A stretch of DNA of 64,000 nt from Microbacteriaceae bacterium (GCA_009780695.1 WQZN01000009.1:1-64000), one strand, 5' to 3'; counted from the first letter of the stretch, positions 51,454 through 61,783 are shown. The notes: generated by a model not told the origin, from the letters alone. Program-made: numbers and translations.

Positions 51454-51526
51454 GCGGATGTAGCGCAGTTGGTAGCGCATCACCTTGCCAAGGTGAGGGT
51501 CGCGAGTTCGAGTCTCGTCATCCGCT
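51454..51526 (+). tRNA. tRNA-Gly (anticodon GCC)
   Basis: Acceptor GCGGATG/CATCCGC; anticodon arm TCACC-TTGCCAA-GGTGA gives anticodon GCC; T arm GCGAG-TTCGAGT-CTCGT; discriminator T. CCA is not encoded. Confidence 0.95.
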
Positions 51527-51578
51527 CGAGTGTGAGGCTGTGTCGGTGTCACAACCGACCCGGTTACCACGCGGGCCT

Positions 51579-51652
51579 GGTGGCGTGGCCGAGAGGCGAG
51601 GCAGCGGCCTGCAAAGCCGTCCACACGGGTTCGAATCCCGTCGCCACCTCCA
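51579..51652 (+). tRNA. tRNA-Cys (anticodon GCA)
   Basis: Acceptor GGTGGCG/CGCCACC; anticodon loop CTGCAAA gives GCA; T arm ACGGG-TTCGAAT-CCCGT; discriminator T, then an encoded CCA at 51650-51652. Confidence 0.93.
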
Positions 51653-51682
51653 CACTCAGTTCCCACTCGTTCGCTAGCACGC

Positions 51683-51688
51683 TAGAGT
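51683..51688 (+). promoter_or_regulatory. -10 element of tRNA-Val(GAC)
   Basis: TAGAGT lies 10 bp before the tRNA 5' end, matching the -10 hexamers of acnA and thrS. The -35 is unclear. Confidence 0.4.
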
Positions 51689-51698
51689 CTCGAGCAGG

Positions 51699-51770
51699 GC
51701 GCGATTGGCGCAGCGGTAGCGCGCTTCCCTGACACGGAAGAGGTCACTGGTTCGATCCCAGTATCGCGCA
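51699..51770 (+). tRNA. tRNA-Val (anticodon GAC)
   Basis: Acceptor GCGCGAT/ATCGCGC; anticodon arm CTTCC-CTGACAC-GGAAG gives anticodon GAC; T arm ACTGG-TTCGATC-CCAGT; discriminator A. CCA is not encoded. It is divergent in sequence from tRNA-Val(CAC) about 390 bp to the left. Confidence 0.94.
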
Positions 51771-51776
51771 CAAGAG

Positions 51777-51802
51777 AAAACCCCCGGTCAACCGGGGGTT
51801 TT
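51777..51802 (+). terminator. Rho-independent terminator after tRNA-Val(GAC)
   Basis: AAAACCCCCGG and CCGGGGGTTTT make a perfect 11-bp stem with a 4-nt loop. It closes the tRNA run. The following 51803-51993 holds no gene I can see. Confidence 0.92.
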
Positions 51803-51993
51803 CGCGTATCCAGGCCTGTGCTTCTCGGCATGGTGTTCTGGGCGACGGGCCACCTCGGCCGAGGTCGACTCGGCGCTCGGCCCGTGCTCAGCCGGCGGCT
51901 GCCAGACTGGCCGCGCACCCGATCGGGCCGCACCGGACGAGACGCGCCGTACCCGGACAGACAAGACGACGCCTCAGTTGAGGGGTGACGGTC

Positions 51994-52257
51994 ATGACCG
52001 GACAGTTGATTCAGATCGCGGGCTCCCTGCTCGTGCTCGGCGCGTTCATCGCCACGCAGGCCAGGCGGCTCGCACCGGATGCGTGGACCTATCTCGCGCT
52101 CAACGCCGGAGGCTCGGGCATCCTCGCGGTCCTCGCCCTCGTCGATGGGCAGTGGGGCTTCCTGCTCCTCGAGAGCGTCTGGGCGCTGGTCTCCGCCGCC
52201 GGCTTAGTGCGCAAGGCGCGCACGTCGCCCACGCGCGAACCGGAAGCGACCCGGTGA
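51994..52257 (+). CDS. Small membrane protein (CBU_0592-like)
   Basis: This 87-residue protein has three closely spaced hydrophobic helices (IQIAGSLLVLGAFIATQ; WTYLALNAGGSGILAVLALV; FLLLESVWALVSAAGLV), the layout of the CBU_0592-type small membrane protein family. The function is unknown. ATG 51994 is chosen over GTG 51985 because AGGGG lies at the proper distance. It stops 3 bp before a perfect hairpin and is convergent with the secreted nuclease gene. Confidence 0.75.
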   Translation: MTGQLIQIAGSLLVLGAFIATQARRLAPDAWTYLALNAGGSGILAVLALVDGQWGFLLLESVWALVSAAGLVRKARTSPTREPEATR

Positions 52258-52260
52258 CAC

Positions 52261-52297
52261 AGGAGGCGCCCGGAGCCGTGGGCTCCGGGCGCCTCCT
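52261..52297. terminator. Bidirectional hairpin terminator
   Basis: AGGAGGCGCCCGGAGCC and GGCTCCGGGCGCCTCCT form a perfect 17-bp stem with a 3-nt loop, sitting between convergent genes (stops at 52257 and 52314). It is unrelated in sequence to the three dispersed palindromes. Confidence 0.85.
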
Positions 52298-52313
52298 CAG
52301 CGAAACCGTGCGA

Positions 52314-55208
52314 TCAGCCGAGCAGCTTCCACGGCTGCTTCTTCGCGGCTGCACCGGGCACGTCGCCCTGGGTCCACCACTGGGCCTGGTACTTCACCCC
52401 CTCGTACTCGACGACATCGCCTGTGTCGAAGGCGCGCGTCGCCGTCCACAGCGCCGTGCCGTCGGGTGCGGTCGCGATCTGCGCCCAGACGACCTTCTTC
52501 GACGCTCCGGGGACATCGCCCTTCGTGTACCACTGCGCCTGCCAGGTCGCCCCGTCATAGCTCACGAGGTCGCCCGCGTTGTAGACGACGGTGGCGCTCC
52601 AGGCGGCCGGGGCCGGCGTCGACACGGGCAGCGTCAGCCCGACGACGACCGGGTCGTGGTCGGAGGCCGCGAACGGCTCGCTGCCGTCGAAGAGCTGGGT
52701 CGCGTTGTAGTTGTACCGGCTGTAGTCGAAGGCGACCGATTCCTGCGCGTTGATCTCCCAGACATCCGCACCGGTCACCATCTTCAGCGCCGCCGCGTTC
52801 GCGAGCACATGGTCGATCGAGCCCATGAGCGTGTTGTACGAGTACGTGCGCCCCGCGGGATCGAACAGGCCGCCGAGATCGGTGTAACCCGCGGAGTACA
52901 GCGTCTCCATCGGGTCCTCGTGCGAATACGAGTTCAAGTCTCCGAGCAGGAAGATCCGATCGGTGCCCACCTGCGCGGCGACGCGGTTCGCGAAGGCGAG
53001 GGTGTCCTGCGCCTCGTGCACCCGGGTCGCGTTGTAGCCTCCCTGGTCGACGGCGGGGGACGAGGTGTCCTCGGCGTCGCCGGGGTAGAGGCCCGCGGCG
53101 TCCGCCCCCTTCGACTTCCAGTGGCTCGCGACCACGAGGAACGCGTCGGCCGCGCTCGCTCCGGCCGCCGTGAACGCCTGGGCGAGCGGTTCGCGCGCGA
53201 TCGAGAACGGCTGACCGGCGTCCGAGTCCCCGGTCAGCACGGTCGAGGTGCCGACCGGCGCCACATCCGCCGGCTTGTAGATGAGCGCCGTGCGGATGAC
53301 GTCCTGCTCGGTGATCGGCGGCAGCTGGTCGGCTGCGGGGGAAGGCACGTAGGCCCAGACGTCGGAGCCCGCCGCCGCGTTCAGCGCGTCGACGAGGCCG
53401 GCGAGCGCGGTGTCGCGCGGCTCGCCGAACTTGGCCGAGTTCTCGACCTCCTCGAGCGAGACGATCGATGCGCCGAGACGGTTGATGCCGGTGACGATCT
53501 TCGCCTGCTGACGCGCGAAGCTGGCATCGTCCGCCGCGCCGCGCGGGCCGCCGTCGCCGCCCGTGGTCGTGCAGGTGTTCACGGCGATGCGGTTGCCGTC
53601 GCGGTCGGTGTAGTACGAGCACGTGCCGAGCCCGGCGGCGACGAACTTCTCGCCCGTCATCGGGAAGTAGCTCTGCACGTTGAAGGTCGCGAGGCGCGCG
53701 TCGCCGCCGACGGCAGCGGGCTGTTCGTTCGTCGTGCGGGTGTCGCTGAAGGTCGCGACGGATGCCCCGTCATCGGTCACCTGCGCGGTGGGCTGGAAGT
53801 TCCACAGGCTGAACCGGTAGTCGAGGATCACCGGCTCGTGGAACGTCACGGCCGAGCCCACGCGCACCGGGTTCGCGGGCGTCAGCCAGGGCAGCGGCGT
53901 GCCCGTGTTCGCCTTGGCGCTGTAGTTCAGGCTCGAGCCGTCGTCGAGCGTGATCGTGCGCGCGGCGTTGTCGGCCGCGGTCGCCTGGGCCGCCGCGGAA
54001 CCGGCGGTGCCGGCATCCGTCGGCTGGCGTAGCGGCGTGTCGCCCGCGGCGAGGGTGAAGGAGCCGTACCAGTTCGCGTTGTAGTTGTCCGAGACCGTGA
54101 AGTCGCCCTGCGGCGCCATGAGCTCGCCCTCGTGGGCCTGCTTCTGCGCGTCGGTGGCCAGCTCGGACCAGGGCAGCGCGTCGGGGACGACCGGGGCGAG
54201 CGGGGTCGCGAGCTCGGTGACGGTCGGCGAGGTGATCTCGACAGCGCCCTGATACTCCTGGACCTGTCCGGTGACCGTCACGCTCTCGCCGATGTGCACC
54301 TGTGCGGCCGAGATCGAGCCGAAGACGAAGATCGCGTCGGAGGCTCCCGGCGTCCTGTCCTGTGCGGCTGTGCCGCCGGCGCCGCCCGTTTCGAGGTAGA
54401 AGCCGTTGAAGCCGCCGGTCGGATAGGCGGCGGTCACGACGCCCTCGGTCGTGACGGTCTGCCCCGCGAGCGGCGAGGTGCCGGTCGTGCCCTGGATCTC
54501 CGCGATCGAGACCGCGGCCGGGGTGCCGCCCGTGTCGCCCGAGCCGCCGTCGGACGGGGGCGTCGCGACCCCGCCGTCGGACGCGGCGTCCTGCGGGGTC
54601 GGCGCCGCCGCCGTGAAGTCGGCGGCGTTGTCGTCGGTGTCGGTTCCCGCGGCATCCCGCTGATAGCTCAGCGCGACCGAGTTGCCCGTCGCCGCGGTGC
54701 CCTCGGGCGCGTTGCTCGTGCCCCAGCCGATCCGGTCGATCACGCCGGCGTCTGCGGGCAGCACACCGGTCGTGCTCGCGGCGAGGTACAGAGTGCCGCC
54801 GCCCGCGCCGGGGTTGATGCTGCCGCCCGTCGAGAGGTCGGGGGCCGGCAGATCGGCGCCGTTCGCGCCGTTGCTCGGCAGCTGGATGAGGAAGTGGCCG
54901 TGCGCGGCCACGGTGCCGGTCAGGGCGAAGACCTGCGAGCCGCTCGGCACGACCGTGCTGGTCGGCGCGCGATACTGCAGGCTGTCGCCGGTGAGGGCGA
55001 TCGCCGCGTCGGTCGGGTTGTACAGCTCGACGAACTTGTCGAGGAACGACGCCCCGGCCGAGCCGCCGTTGACGTACGCCTCGCTGATGACGAGCCCCGT
55101 GCTCGCGGGGGTCGCGAACGCCGGTGCGGTGAGGCCTGCGCCGAGCAGGCCGGCCGCGACGGTCGCGGCTGATGCGAACGCGAGCGTCCGCTTCGGGGTT
55201 GAGGGCAT
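52314..55208 (-). CDS. Large secreted nuclease with lamin-tail, endonuclease/exonuclease and chitin-binding-like modules
   Basis: This 964-residue exported protein has a signal peptide (about 1-32) with an Ala-x-Ala-type site (APAFATP). A lamin-tail domain follows (about 37-170, LVISEAYVNGGS...FVELYNP), then an OB-like segment (VSIAEIQGTTGTSPLAGQTV), an endonuclease/exonuclease/phosphatase domain from about 550 (RLATFNVQSYF, SLEEVENSAKFGEPR, LLGDLNSYSHEDP, SDHDPVVVGL), and two C-terminal carbohydrate-binding modules of family 5/12 type (each with WSATVVYNAGDLVSYDG or equivalents). It resembles ExeM/NucH-type extracellular nucleases that degrade environmental DNA. ATG 55208 has GGAGGT 7 nt upstream. 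Confidence 0.88.
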   Translation of the reverse strand: MPSTPKRTLAFASAATVAAGLLGAGLTAPAFATPASTGLVISEAYVNGGSAGASFLDKFVELYNPTDAAIALTGDSLQYRAPTSTVVPSGSQVFALTGTVAAHGHFLIQLPSNGANGADLPAPDLSTGGSINPGAGGGTLYLAASTTGVLPADAGVIDRIGWGTSNAPEGTAATGNSVALSYQRDAAGTDTDDNAADFTAAAPTPQDAASDGGVATPPSDGGSGDTGGTPAAVSIAEIQGTTGTSPLAGQTVTTEGVVTAAYPTGGFNGFYLETGGAGGTAAQDRTPGASDAIFVFGSISAAQVHIGESVTVTGQVQEYQGAVEITSPTVTELATPLAPVVPDALPWSELATDAQKQAHEGELMAPQGDFTVSDNYNANWYGSFTLAAGDTPLRQPTDAGTAGSAAAQATAADNAARTITLDDGSSLNYSAKANTGTPLPWLTPANPVRVGSAVTFHEPVILDYRFSLWNFQPTAQVTDDGASVATFSDTRTTNEQPAAVGGDARLATFNVQSYFPMTGEKFVAAGLGTCSYYTDRDGNRIAVNTCTTTGGDGGPRGAADDASFARQQAKIVTGINRLGASIVSLEEVENSAKFGEPRDTALAGLVDALNAAAGSDVWAYVPSPAADQLPPITEQDVIRTALIYKPADVAPVGTSTVLTGDSDAGQPFSIAREPLAQAFTAAGASAADAFLVVASHWKSKGADAAGLYPGDAEDTSSPAVDQGGYNATRVHEAQDTLAFANRVAAQVGTDRIFLLGDLNSYSHEDPMETLYSAGYTDLGGLFDPAGRTYSYNTLMGSIDHVLANAAALKMVTGADVWEINAQESVAFDYSRYNYNATQLFDGSEPFAASDHDPVVVGLTLPVSTPAPAAWSATVVYNAGDLVSYDGATWQAQWYTKGDVPGASKKVVWAQIATAPDGTALWTATRAFDTGDVVEYEGVKYQAQWWTQGDVPGAAAKKQPWKLLG

Positions 55209-55373
55209 CCGTGCCCACCTCCAGATCGATTCATGTGCGTGAACGATGCGTCGCATATGGGTGCGACAAGAGAACGACCGTAGAGGCGGCGGGCACCGAC
55301 GAGAAGATCGGCATCTGAACGGCAGGTGACGGATGCCGCAGGCGGCGGCCCGGGGCACCGTCGGCCGCCCGGC

Positions 55374-55379
55374 TAGAGT
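55374..55379 (+). promoter_or_regulatory. -10 element upstream of thrS
   Basis: TAGAGT lies 40 nt before the GTG of thrS. The leader carries TAGGAG as ribosome binding site. No tRNA-sensing T-box structure is visible in such a short leader. Confidence 0.4.
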
Positions 55380-55418
55380 TGTGGCATCCCTGTCAACAGC
55401 GCTTTAGGAGTGGTTCCC

Positions 55419-57386
55419 GTGGCCGACGGCTTCGAACTCTTCCCCGATCGGAAGGTTGTCGCGATCCGCGTCAACGGCGAGCTGAAGGACAAGGCGACCA
55501 CGACGACGCCCGACGATGTGGTCGAGCCCGTCGCCATCGATTCCCCCGACGGCCTGAACATCCTGCGCCACTCGACGGCGCACGTCCTCGCCCAGGCCGT
55601 GCAGCAGGTCAACCCCGACGCGAAGCTGGGCATCGGCCCGCCCGTCACCGACGGCTTCTACTACGACTTCGGCGTCACCGAGTCGTTCACCCCCGAGGCG
55701 CTCAAGGAGCTCGAGAAGACGATGCAGCGCATCGTCAACCAGGGCCAGCGCTTCGTGCGCCGCGTCACGACCGACGACGACGCGCGTGCCGAGCTCGCCG
55801 CCGAGCCGTTCAAGCTCGAGCTCATCGGGCTCAAGGGCGGCGCGGCTGCCGGCGGCGACAACGAATCCGTCGAGGTCGGCGCGGGCGAGCTGACCATCTA
55901 CGACAACGTGGATGCCAAGACCGGCGAGACCGTCTGGAAGGACCTCTGCCGCGGCCCGCACCTTCCCGACACCAAGCTCATCGGCAACGGCTTCGCCCTC
56001 ACCCGCGTCGCCGCCGCCTACTGGCGGGGCAGCGAGAAGAACCCGCAGCTGCAGCGCATCTACGGCACCGCGTGGCCCACCAAGGACGAGCTGCGCGCCT
56101 ACCAGACCCGGATGGAGGAGGCCGCGAAGCGCGACCACCGCAAGCTCGGCGCCGAGCTCGACCTGTTCTCGTTCCCCGACGAGATCGGCTCGGGCCTCGC
56201 CGTGTTCCATCCCAAGGGCGGCATCATCCGCGCCGAGATCGAGGGCTACCTGCGTCAGCAGCTGCTCACGAACGGCTACGAGCTCGTCAACTCGCCGCAC
56301 ATCACCAAGGGCGCCCTGTTCGAGACCTCCGGCCACCTGCAGTGGTACAAGGACGGCATGTTCCCGGCGATGCACCTCGACGAGGAGACGGATGCCGAGG
56401 GCAACGTCACCCGGCAGGGCCAGGACTACTACCTGAAGCCCATGAACTGCCCGTTCCACAACCTGATCTTCCGCGCGCGCGGCCGCTCGTACCGCGAGCT
56501 GCCCCTGCGGCTCGCGGAGTTCGGCACGGTGTACCGCTACGAGAAGAGCGGCACCCTCTCGGGCCTCACCCGCGTGCGCGGCCTGACCCAGGACGACGCC
56601 CACGTCTACGTGACCGACGAGCAGGTCAAGGGCGAGATCAAGAACCAGCTCGAGTTCGTCTTCGAGACGCTGCGCGGCTACGGCCTCTCCGACTTCTACC
56701 TCGAGCTCTCGACGCGCGACCCCGAGAAGTCGGTCGGCACCGACGAGCAGTGGGAGATCGCGACCGAGACCCTCCGCCAGGTCGGTCTCGAGTCGGGCCT
56801 CGACCTCGTTCCCGACCCGGGCGGCGCCGCGTTCTACGGCCCGAAGATCTCGGTGCAGGCACGCGACGCCATCGGCCGCACGTGGCAGCTGTCCACCGTG
56901 CAGCTCGACTTCAACCAGCCCGCGCGCTTCGAGCTCGAGTACACCGCGAGCGACGGCACGAAGAAGCAGCCGGTGATGATCCACCGCGCGCTGCTCGGCT
57001 CGATCGAGCGCTTCTTCGCGATCCTGCTCGAGCACTACGCCGGCGCGTTCCCGGTCTGGCTCGCGCCGGTGCAGGCGATCGGCATCCCCGTCGCCGACGA
57101 GTACGCGCCCTACCTCGACGAGGTCGCCGCGAAGCTCACGGCCGCGGGCGTGCGCGTCGAGGTCGACCACTCCGATGACCGCATGCAGAAGAAGATCCGC
57201 AACGCGGCGAAGGCGAAGGTCCCGTTCCAGCTCATCGCCGGCGAGGAGGACCGGTCTGCGGGCACAGTCAGCTTCCGCTTCCGCGACGGCAGCCAGCTCA
57301 ACGGCATCCCGGTCGACGACGCGATCGCGAAGATCACCGCGTCGATCGCCTCGCACGAGCTGGTCGACACCGCGTGGAGTGAGTGA
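55419..57386 (+). CDS. thrS: Threonyl-tRNA synthetase
   Basis: This 655-residue class II aminoacyl-tRNA synthetase charges tRNA-Thr. The N-terminal TGS domain is present, then the editing domain ([23 protein letters not shown]) and the catalytic core with [23 protein letters not shown] and ATP motif 3 in [13 protein letters not shown]-terminal anticodon-binding domain completes it. Start GTG 55419 is chosen since AGGAG is 10 nt upstream; the frame continues to a GTG at 55410, which sits on that site. The gene is coupled to a HIT-family gene by a one-base overlap. Confidence 0.97.
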   Translation: MADGFELFPDRKVVAIRVNGELKDKATTTTPDDVVEPVAIDSPDGLNILRHSTAHVLAQAVQQVNPDAKLGIGPPVTDGFYYDFGVTESFTPEALKELEKTMQRIVNQGQRFVRRVTTDDDARAELAAEPFKLELIGLKGGAAAGGDNESVEVGAGELTIYDNVDAKTGETVWKDLCRGPHLPDTKLIGNGFALTRVAAAYWRGSEKNPQLQRIYGTAWPTKDELRAYQTRMEEAAKRDHRKLGAELDLFSFPDEIGSGLAVFHPKGGIIRAEIEGYLRQQLLTNGYELVNSPHITKGALFETSGHLQWYKDGMFPAMHLDEETDAEGNVTRQGQDYYLKPMNCPFHNLIFRARGRSYRELPLRLAEFGTVYRYEKSGTLSGLTRVRGLTQDDAHVYVTDEQVKGEIKNQLEFVFETLRGYGLSDFYLELSTRDPEKSVGTDEQWEIATETLRQVGLESGLDLVPDPGGAAFYGPKISVQARDAIGRTWQLSTVQLDFNQPARFELEYTASDGTKKQPVMIHRALLGSIERFFAILLEHYAGAFPVWLAPVQAIGIPVADEYAPYLDEVAAKLTAAGVRVEVDHSDDRMQKKIRNAAKAKVPFQLIAGEEDRSAGTVSFRFRDGSQLNGIPVDDAIAKITASIASHELVDTAWSE

Positions 57387-57979
57387 TGGCCCGGCTGTCG
57401 CTCGACGACTACGAACCGCACGACGAGGCGGAGGGTCAGGCGTCCCCGGAGGTCGCCGACCCCGCGCACCTCGCGGGAGTGCCGGACGAGTTCCAGCGGC
57501 TGTGGACGCCCCACCGCATGGTCTACATCCAGCAGGGGCAGCAGCGCCCGCACGGCGACGACTGCCCGTTCTGCGTCGCGCCGTCGCTCGGCGACGAGGA
57601 GTCACTCATCGTCCACCGCGGCCAGACCGCCTTCGCGCTGCTCAACCTGTTCCCGTACAACAGCGGCCACCTGCTCGTATGCCCGTACCGGCATATCTCG
57701 CAGTATGACGAGGCGACAGCCGTCGAGGTCGCCGAGATCGGCGAGATTACGCAGACCGCGATGCGCGTCATCCGGGATGTCTCGCACAGCGACGGCTTCA
57801 ACATCGGCATGAACCAGGGCGCCGTCGCCGGCGCGGGCATCGAGAGCCACCTGCACCAGCACATCGTGCCGAGGTGGTCGTCCGATGCGAACTTCCTGCC
57901 GATCATCGCTAAGACCAAGGCCCTGCCGCAGCTGCTCGGCGAGGTGCGCGCGACGATCGCGCAGGCATGGCCCAGCTGA
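57386..57979 (+). CDS. HIT family protein (histidine triad nucleotide-binding)
   Basis: This 197-residue HIT-domain protein has the catalytic triad HLHQHIVPRW near residue 155, with CPFC zinc-like cysteines (DCPFCV) earlier and LVCPYRHISQYDE. The longer N-terminus (about 50 residues) and C-terminus are those of the actinobacterial AP-4-A phosphorylase-like group. It is likely an Ap4A/Ap3A phosphorylase or adenylylated-lysine hydrolase. ATG 57386 overlaps the thrS stop by one base. An alternative GTG 57383 also overlaps. Confidence 0.9.
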   Translation: MARLSLDDYEPHDEAEGQASPEVADPAHLAGVPDEFQRLWTPHRMVYIQQGQQRPHGDDCPFCVAPSLGDEESLIVHRGQTAFALLNLFPYNSGHLLVCPYRHISQYDEATAVEVAEIGEITQTAMRVIRDVSHSDGFNIGMNQGAVAGAGIESHLHQHIVPRWSSDANFLPIIAKTKALPQLLGEVRATIAQAWPS

Positions 57980-58004
57980 ACCGCCCATCTAAACTGGAGG
58001 CACT

Positions 58005-58894
<890 letters not shown>

Positions 58895-58895
<1 letters not shown>

Positions 58896-59515
58896 TGAGC
58901 GGCTCCACCGAGAACGCCGGCGTCCGCGTCGGCGTTCTCGCTTTGCAGGGCGACTTCCGCGAGCACATCGCGGTGCTGCGCGAGCTCGGGTCGGATGCCG
59001 TGCCGGTCAGGCGGCCGGCGGAGCTGGCATCCGTCTCGGGACTCGTCATCCCCGGTGGCGAGTCCACCGTCATGGACAAGCTCTCGCGCATCTTCGCGCT
59101 GCGCGAGCCGCTCGTCGCGGCGATCGCGGGCGGCCTGCCCGTCTACGGAACGTGCGCGGGCCTCATCATGCTCTCCGACCGCATCGTCGACGGCATCGAG
59201 GGGCAGCAGACCCTCGGCGGGCTCGATGTGACGGTGCGCCGCAACGCGTTCGGCGCGCAGCGCGAGTCCTTCGAGACCGAGCTTCAGATGCCCGTGCTCG
59301 GCGACGCGCCGATGCACGCGGTGTTCATCCGCGCGCCGGTGGTCGAGGCCGTGGGGGAGCGGGCGACCGCGATCGGCACGCTCGCCGACGGGCGCGTCGT
59401 CGCCGTCGAGCAGGGCAACCTGCTCGGCACGTCGTTCCACCCCGAGGTGACCGGCGACTACCGCTTCCACGAGTACTTCCTCGCCAAGGTGCGCGCGCAT
59501 AGCCTGACCGCATGA
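58895..59515 (+). CDS. pdxT: Pyridoxal 5'-phosphate synthase, glutaminase subunit
   Basis: This 206-residue class I-type glutaminase supplies ammonia to PdxS. The nucleophile is the Cys in YGTCAGLIMLSD, with LVIPGGEST upstream and the His-Glu pair in TSFHPEVTGD. The overlapping start (TAATG) with pdxS gives paired synthesis. A leaderless-type -10 for the DUF1697 gene is embedded in its final codons. Confidence 0.97.
59500..59505 (+). promoter_or_regulatory. -10 hexamer inside the end of pdxT for DUF1697
   Basis: TAGCCT is followed by six bases and ATG 59512. The string CATAGCCTGA recurs before ruvA (62416-62425) with the same six-base spacing. Confidence 0.45.
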
Positions 59516-60039
59516 CCGGTTACGTCGCCCTGTTGCGCGGGGTCAATGTCGGCGGCATCACGGTGAAGTCGGCCGAGCTGGCAGGGCTGTTCCGCTCCCT
59601 CGGCTTCAGCGCCGTGCGCACGGTGCTCGCGAGCGGCAACGTCGCGTTCGAGTGCGATGAGAGGGATGCCGGCGAGCTCAAGCACCGCATCGAGCAGGCC
59701 CTGCGCGAGCGCTTCGGCTACGACGCCTGGATCGTTCTCGTGACGCGCGAGAAGCTCGCCGAGATCGTCGCGGCGTTCCCCTTCGACGCGGAGCGCGAGG
59801 GGTGGCATCCCTACGTCCTCTTCGCGTCCGATGCCGAGCACCTGCGCGAGCTCGCCGCGCTGTCGCCCGAGCTCGACCCGGACGAGGAGGCCGTCGCCCC
59901 GGGCGACGGCGTGCTCTACTGGCAGCTCAACATCACCGTCGGCAGCACCAACACCAAGCTCGCGAAGATCGCCGCGAAGGCCCGGTACAAGCCGACGACG
60001 ACGAACCGGAACCTCAGGACGCTGCGCAAGCTGCTGTAA
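59512..60039 (+). CDS. DUF1697 family protein
   Basis: This 175-residue cytoplasmic protein is of the DUF1697 family: MTGYVALLRGVNVGGITVKS and the SGNVAFECD and GDGVLYWQLNITVG segments are family typical. The function is unknown; the fold is ferredoxin-like. The ATG overlaps the pdxT stop (ATGA). It is convergent with the degenerate hydrolase; the 69-bp gap (60040-60108) has only an imperfect GC-rich hairpin. Confidence 0.85.
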   Translation: MTGYVALLRGVNVGGITVKSAELAGLFRSLGFSAVRTVLASGNVAFECDERDAGELKHRIEQALRERFGYDAWIVLVTREKLAEIVAAFPFDAEREGWHPYVLFASDAEHLRELAALSPELDPDEEAVAPGDGVLYWQLNITVGSTNTKLAKIAAKARYKPTTTNRNLRTLRKLL

Positions 60040-60108
60040 CGGCGCGACCGGGCGCTTGTCGGCTCTCGCGCGCTCGGAACCGCCAGGACGGGGCCGGTCG
60101 TGCGCGCG

Positions 60109-60921
60109 TCAGCGGCGCGCGGTCGCCGTCCACTGCTCGCGCACGATGGCGGCCACGGCGTCCGGGTCCTCGAGCGGGGCGATGTTGCGCACGCCGTGCA
60201 GGGTCCGCGTGCGGGCATCCGCCATCTTGTCCGTCATCGCCTGCGCATCGGCCGGCCCCCAGCCGTCCCGCGCGTCGCCCGCCACGAACACCGTCGGGAC
60301 CTCGACCGCCTCGGCCGCGGCCTCGAGCGAGGGGCGATCGAGCACGAACGACTTCGCGGCCTGGATGAAACCGCGGCGCTCGACGTGGGCGAAGCCGCTG
60401 CGGACGATCCGCACCGCCTCGGGGTCGACCGCCAGGGTGCGCGGAGTCAGCACCGACTGCAGCGCGCGCCGCTGGATGAACGGAGCGAAGCCGAGGGCCC
60501 GGACGAGCGGCAGCGAGATCGCGAGGTCACAGCGCTCGCGGCCCGCGATCGGTGCGACGGGCGCCCCGATCGAGACGAGCGAGCGGATGCGCCGCGGGGA
60601 CTCGAGCGCCGCCGCGATGCCGACCTGGCCGCCCCAGCCGTTGCCGACCCAGTCGGCGCGGTCGATGCCGAGCGTGTCGAGCACCTCGAACGCCGCGAGG
60701 GCGCACTCGGCGATCGTGCTGGCCCGGTGCAGCGGCTCGCTCGCGCCGAACGACGGACCGTCGATGAGCACGAGCGTCCGCAGCCGCTTCAGAACCGGCA
60801 CCATGCGATCCCAGCTGTGCGAGTCGACGAAGAAGCTGTGCCAGAGCACCGCAGCCTCGCGGGGCCCCTCCTCGACGCGCACACCCAGCCGCCCGAGACG
60901 GGTGGGCAGCGTGATCGGCAT
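60109..60921 (-). CDS. Alpha/beta-hydrolase-fold protein with apparently lost catalytic Ser and His
   Basis: This 270-residue protein is clearly of the alpha/beta hydrolase fold (AVLWHSFFVDSHSWDRM, LIDGPSFGASEP, IRSLVSIGAPV, VEVPTVFVAGDARD). The nucleophile elbow reads VGNGWGGQVG, with Gly where the Ser should be. The C-terminal element reads RNIAPLEDPDAV, with Asn where the His should be. The Asp position is retained. It is unlikely to act as a canonical esterase and may bind a ligand or serve as a sensor. The gene appears intact in frame and length, so this is not simple decay. TAGACT lies 6 nt before the ATG, indicating a leaderless mRNA. Confidence 0.85.
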   Translation of the reverse strand: MPITLPTRLGRLGVRVEEGPREAAVLWHSFFVDSHSWDRMVPVLKRLRTLVLIDGPSFGASEPLHRASTIAECALAAFEVLDTLGIDRADWVGNGWGGQVGIAAALESPRRIRSLVSIGAPVAPIAGRERCDLAISLPLVRALGFAPFIQRRALQSVLTPRTLAVDPEAVRIVRSGFAHVERRGFIQAAKSFVLDRPSLEAAAEAVEVPTVFVAGDARDGWGPADAQAMTDKMADARTRTLHGVRNIAPLEDPDAVAAIVREQWTATARR

Positions 60922-60927
60922 ATCAGG

Positions 60928-60933
60928 AGTCTA
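60928..60933 (-). promoter_or_regulatory. -10 hexamer for leaderless hydrolase-like mRNA
   Basis: On the minus strand TAGACT ends 6 nt before the ATG at 60921; no ribosome binding site is present. Confidence 0.4.
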
Positions 60934-60984
60934 GAAGTCGCGCGGGGTGCGCCCGGTCTGCCCGCCGCCGCCGGACAGCGCGGA

Positions 60985-60990
60985 TAGACT
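60985..60990 (+). promoter_or_regulatory. -10 element for yebC and possibly ruvC
   Basis: TAGACT lies 31 nt before the ATG of yebC, whose leader carries AGGAG as ribosome binding site. The divergent hydrolase-like gene uses the same hexamer. Confidence 0.4.
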
Positions 60991-61021
60991 TCGACGAACG
61001 CTGTTTTCAATCAGGAGATGT

Positions 61022-61783
61022 ATGTCCGGGCATTCCAAGTGGGCGACGACCAAGCACAAGAAGGCGGTCATCGACCAGCGTCGTGCGAAGTCGTTCGCGA
61101 AGCTCATCAAGAACATCGAGGTCGCGGCGAAGACCGGCGGCGCCGACCTCAGCGGCAACCCGACCCTCGCCGACGCCGTCCAGAAGGCGAAGAAGACGTC
61201 GGTCCCCAACGACAACATCGACCGCGCGATCAAGCGCGGTGCCGGCCTCACCGGCGAGGTCATCGACTACGCGACCATCATGTACGAGGGCTACGCCTCG
61301 GGCGGCGTCGCGCTGCTCGTCGAGTGTCTGACCGACAACAAGAACCGCGCGGCCGCCGAGGTCCGCACGGCGATGTCACGCAACGGCGGCACGCTGGCCG
61401 ACCCGGGCTCGGTCGCCTACAACTTCAGCCGCAAGGGCGTCATCACGGTCCCCGCCACGGGCACCACCGAGGACGACGTCATGATGGTCGTGCTCGACGC
61501 CGGCGCCGAAGAGGTCACCAACAACGGCGACACCTTCGAGGTGCTCACCGAGGCGGCCGACATGGTCGCGACGCGTGCGGCGCTGCAGGCCGCGGGCATC
61601 GACTACGACTCGGCGGACGTCGAGTTCGTGGCATCCGTCAAGGTCAACGCCGACGCCGAGACGGCCCGCAAGGTGTTCCGGCTCATCGACGCCCTCGAGG
61701 ACAGCGACGACGTGCAGAACGTCTACACCAACCTCGACCTGTCGCCCGAGGTCCAGGCCGAGCTCGAGGCCGACGAGGACTGA
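61022..61783 (+). CDS. yebC: YebC/PmpR family transcriptional or translational regulator
   Basis: This 253-residue protein has the family start [14 protein letters not shown] and the three-domain layout with [16 protein letters not shown] and [22 protein letters not shown]. YebC proteins act as DNA-binding regulators in some species and as translation factors easing polyproline stalling in others. The sequence does not separate these roles. It is the first gene of the yebC-ruvC-ruvA-ruvB cluster, conserved in actinobacteria. The gap to ruvC is 3 bp. Confidence 0.95.
   Translation: MSGHSKWATTKHKKAVIDQRRAKSFAKLIKNIEVAAKTGGADLSGNPTLADAVQKAKKTSVPNDNIDRAIKRGAGLTGEVIDYATIMYEGYASGGVALLVECLTDNKNRAAAEVRTAMSRNGGTLADPGSVAYNFSRKGVITVPATGTTEDDVMMVVLDAGAEEVTNNGDTFEVLTEAADMVATRAALQAAGIDYDSADVEFVASVKVNADAETARKVFRLIDALEDSDDVQNVYTNLDLSPEVQAELEADED

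Noticed and set aside
51352..51666. A 104-residue reading frame on the minus strand across the tRNA genes
   Set aside because: It contains the DETRTRDPHLGKVMRY-type string that arises whenever tRNA-Gly is translated in antisense; it is a well-known false gene.
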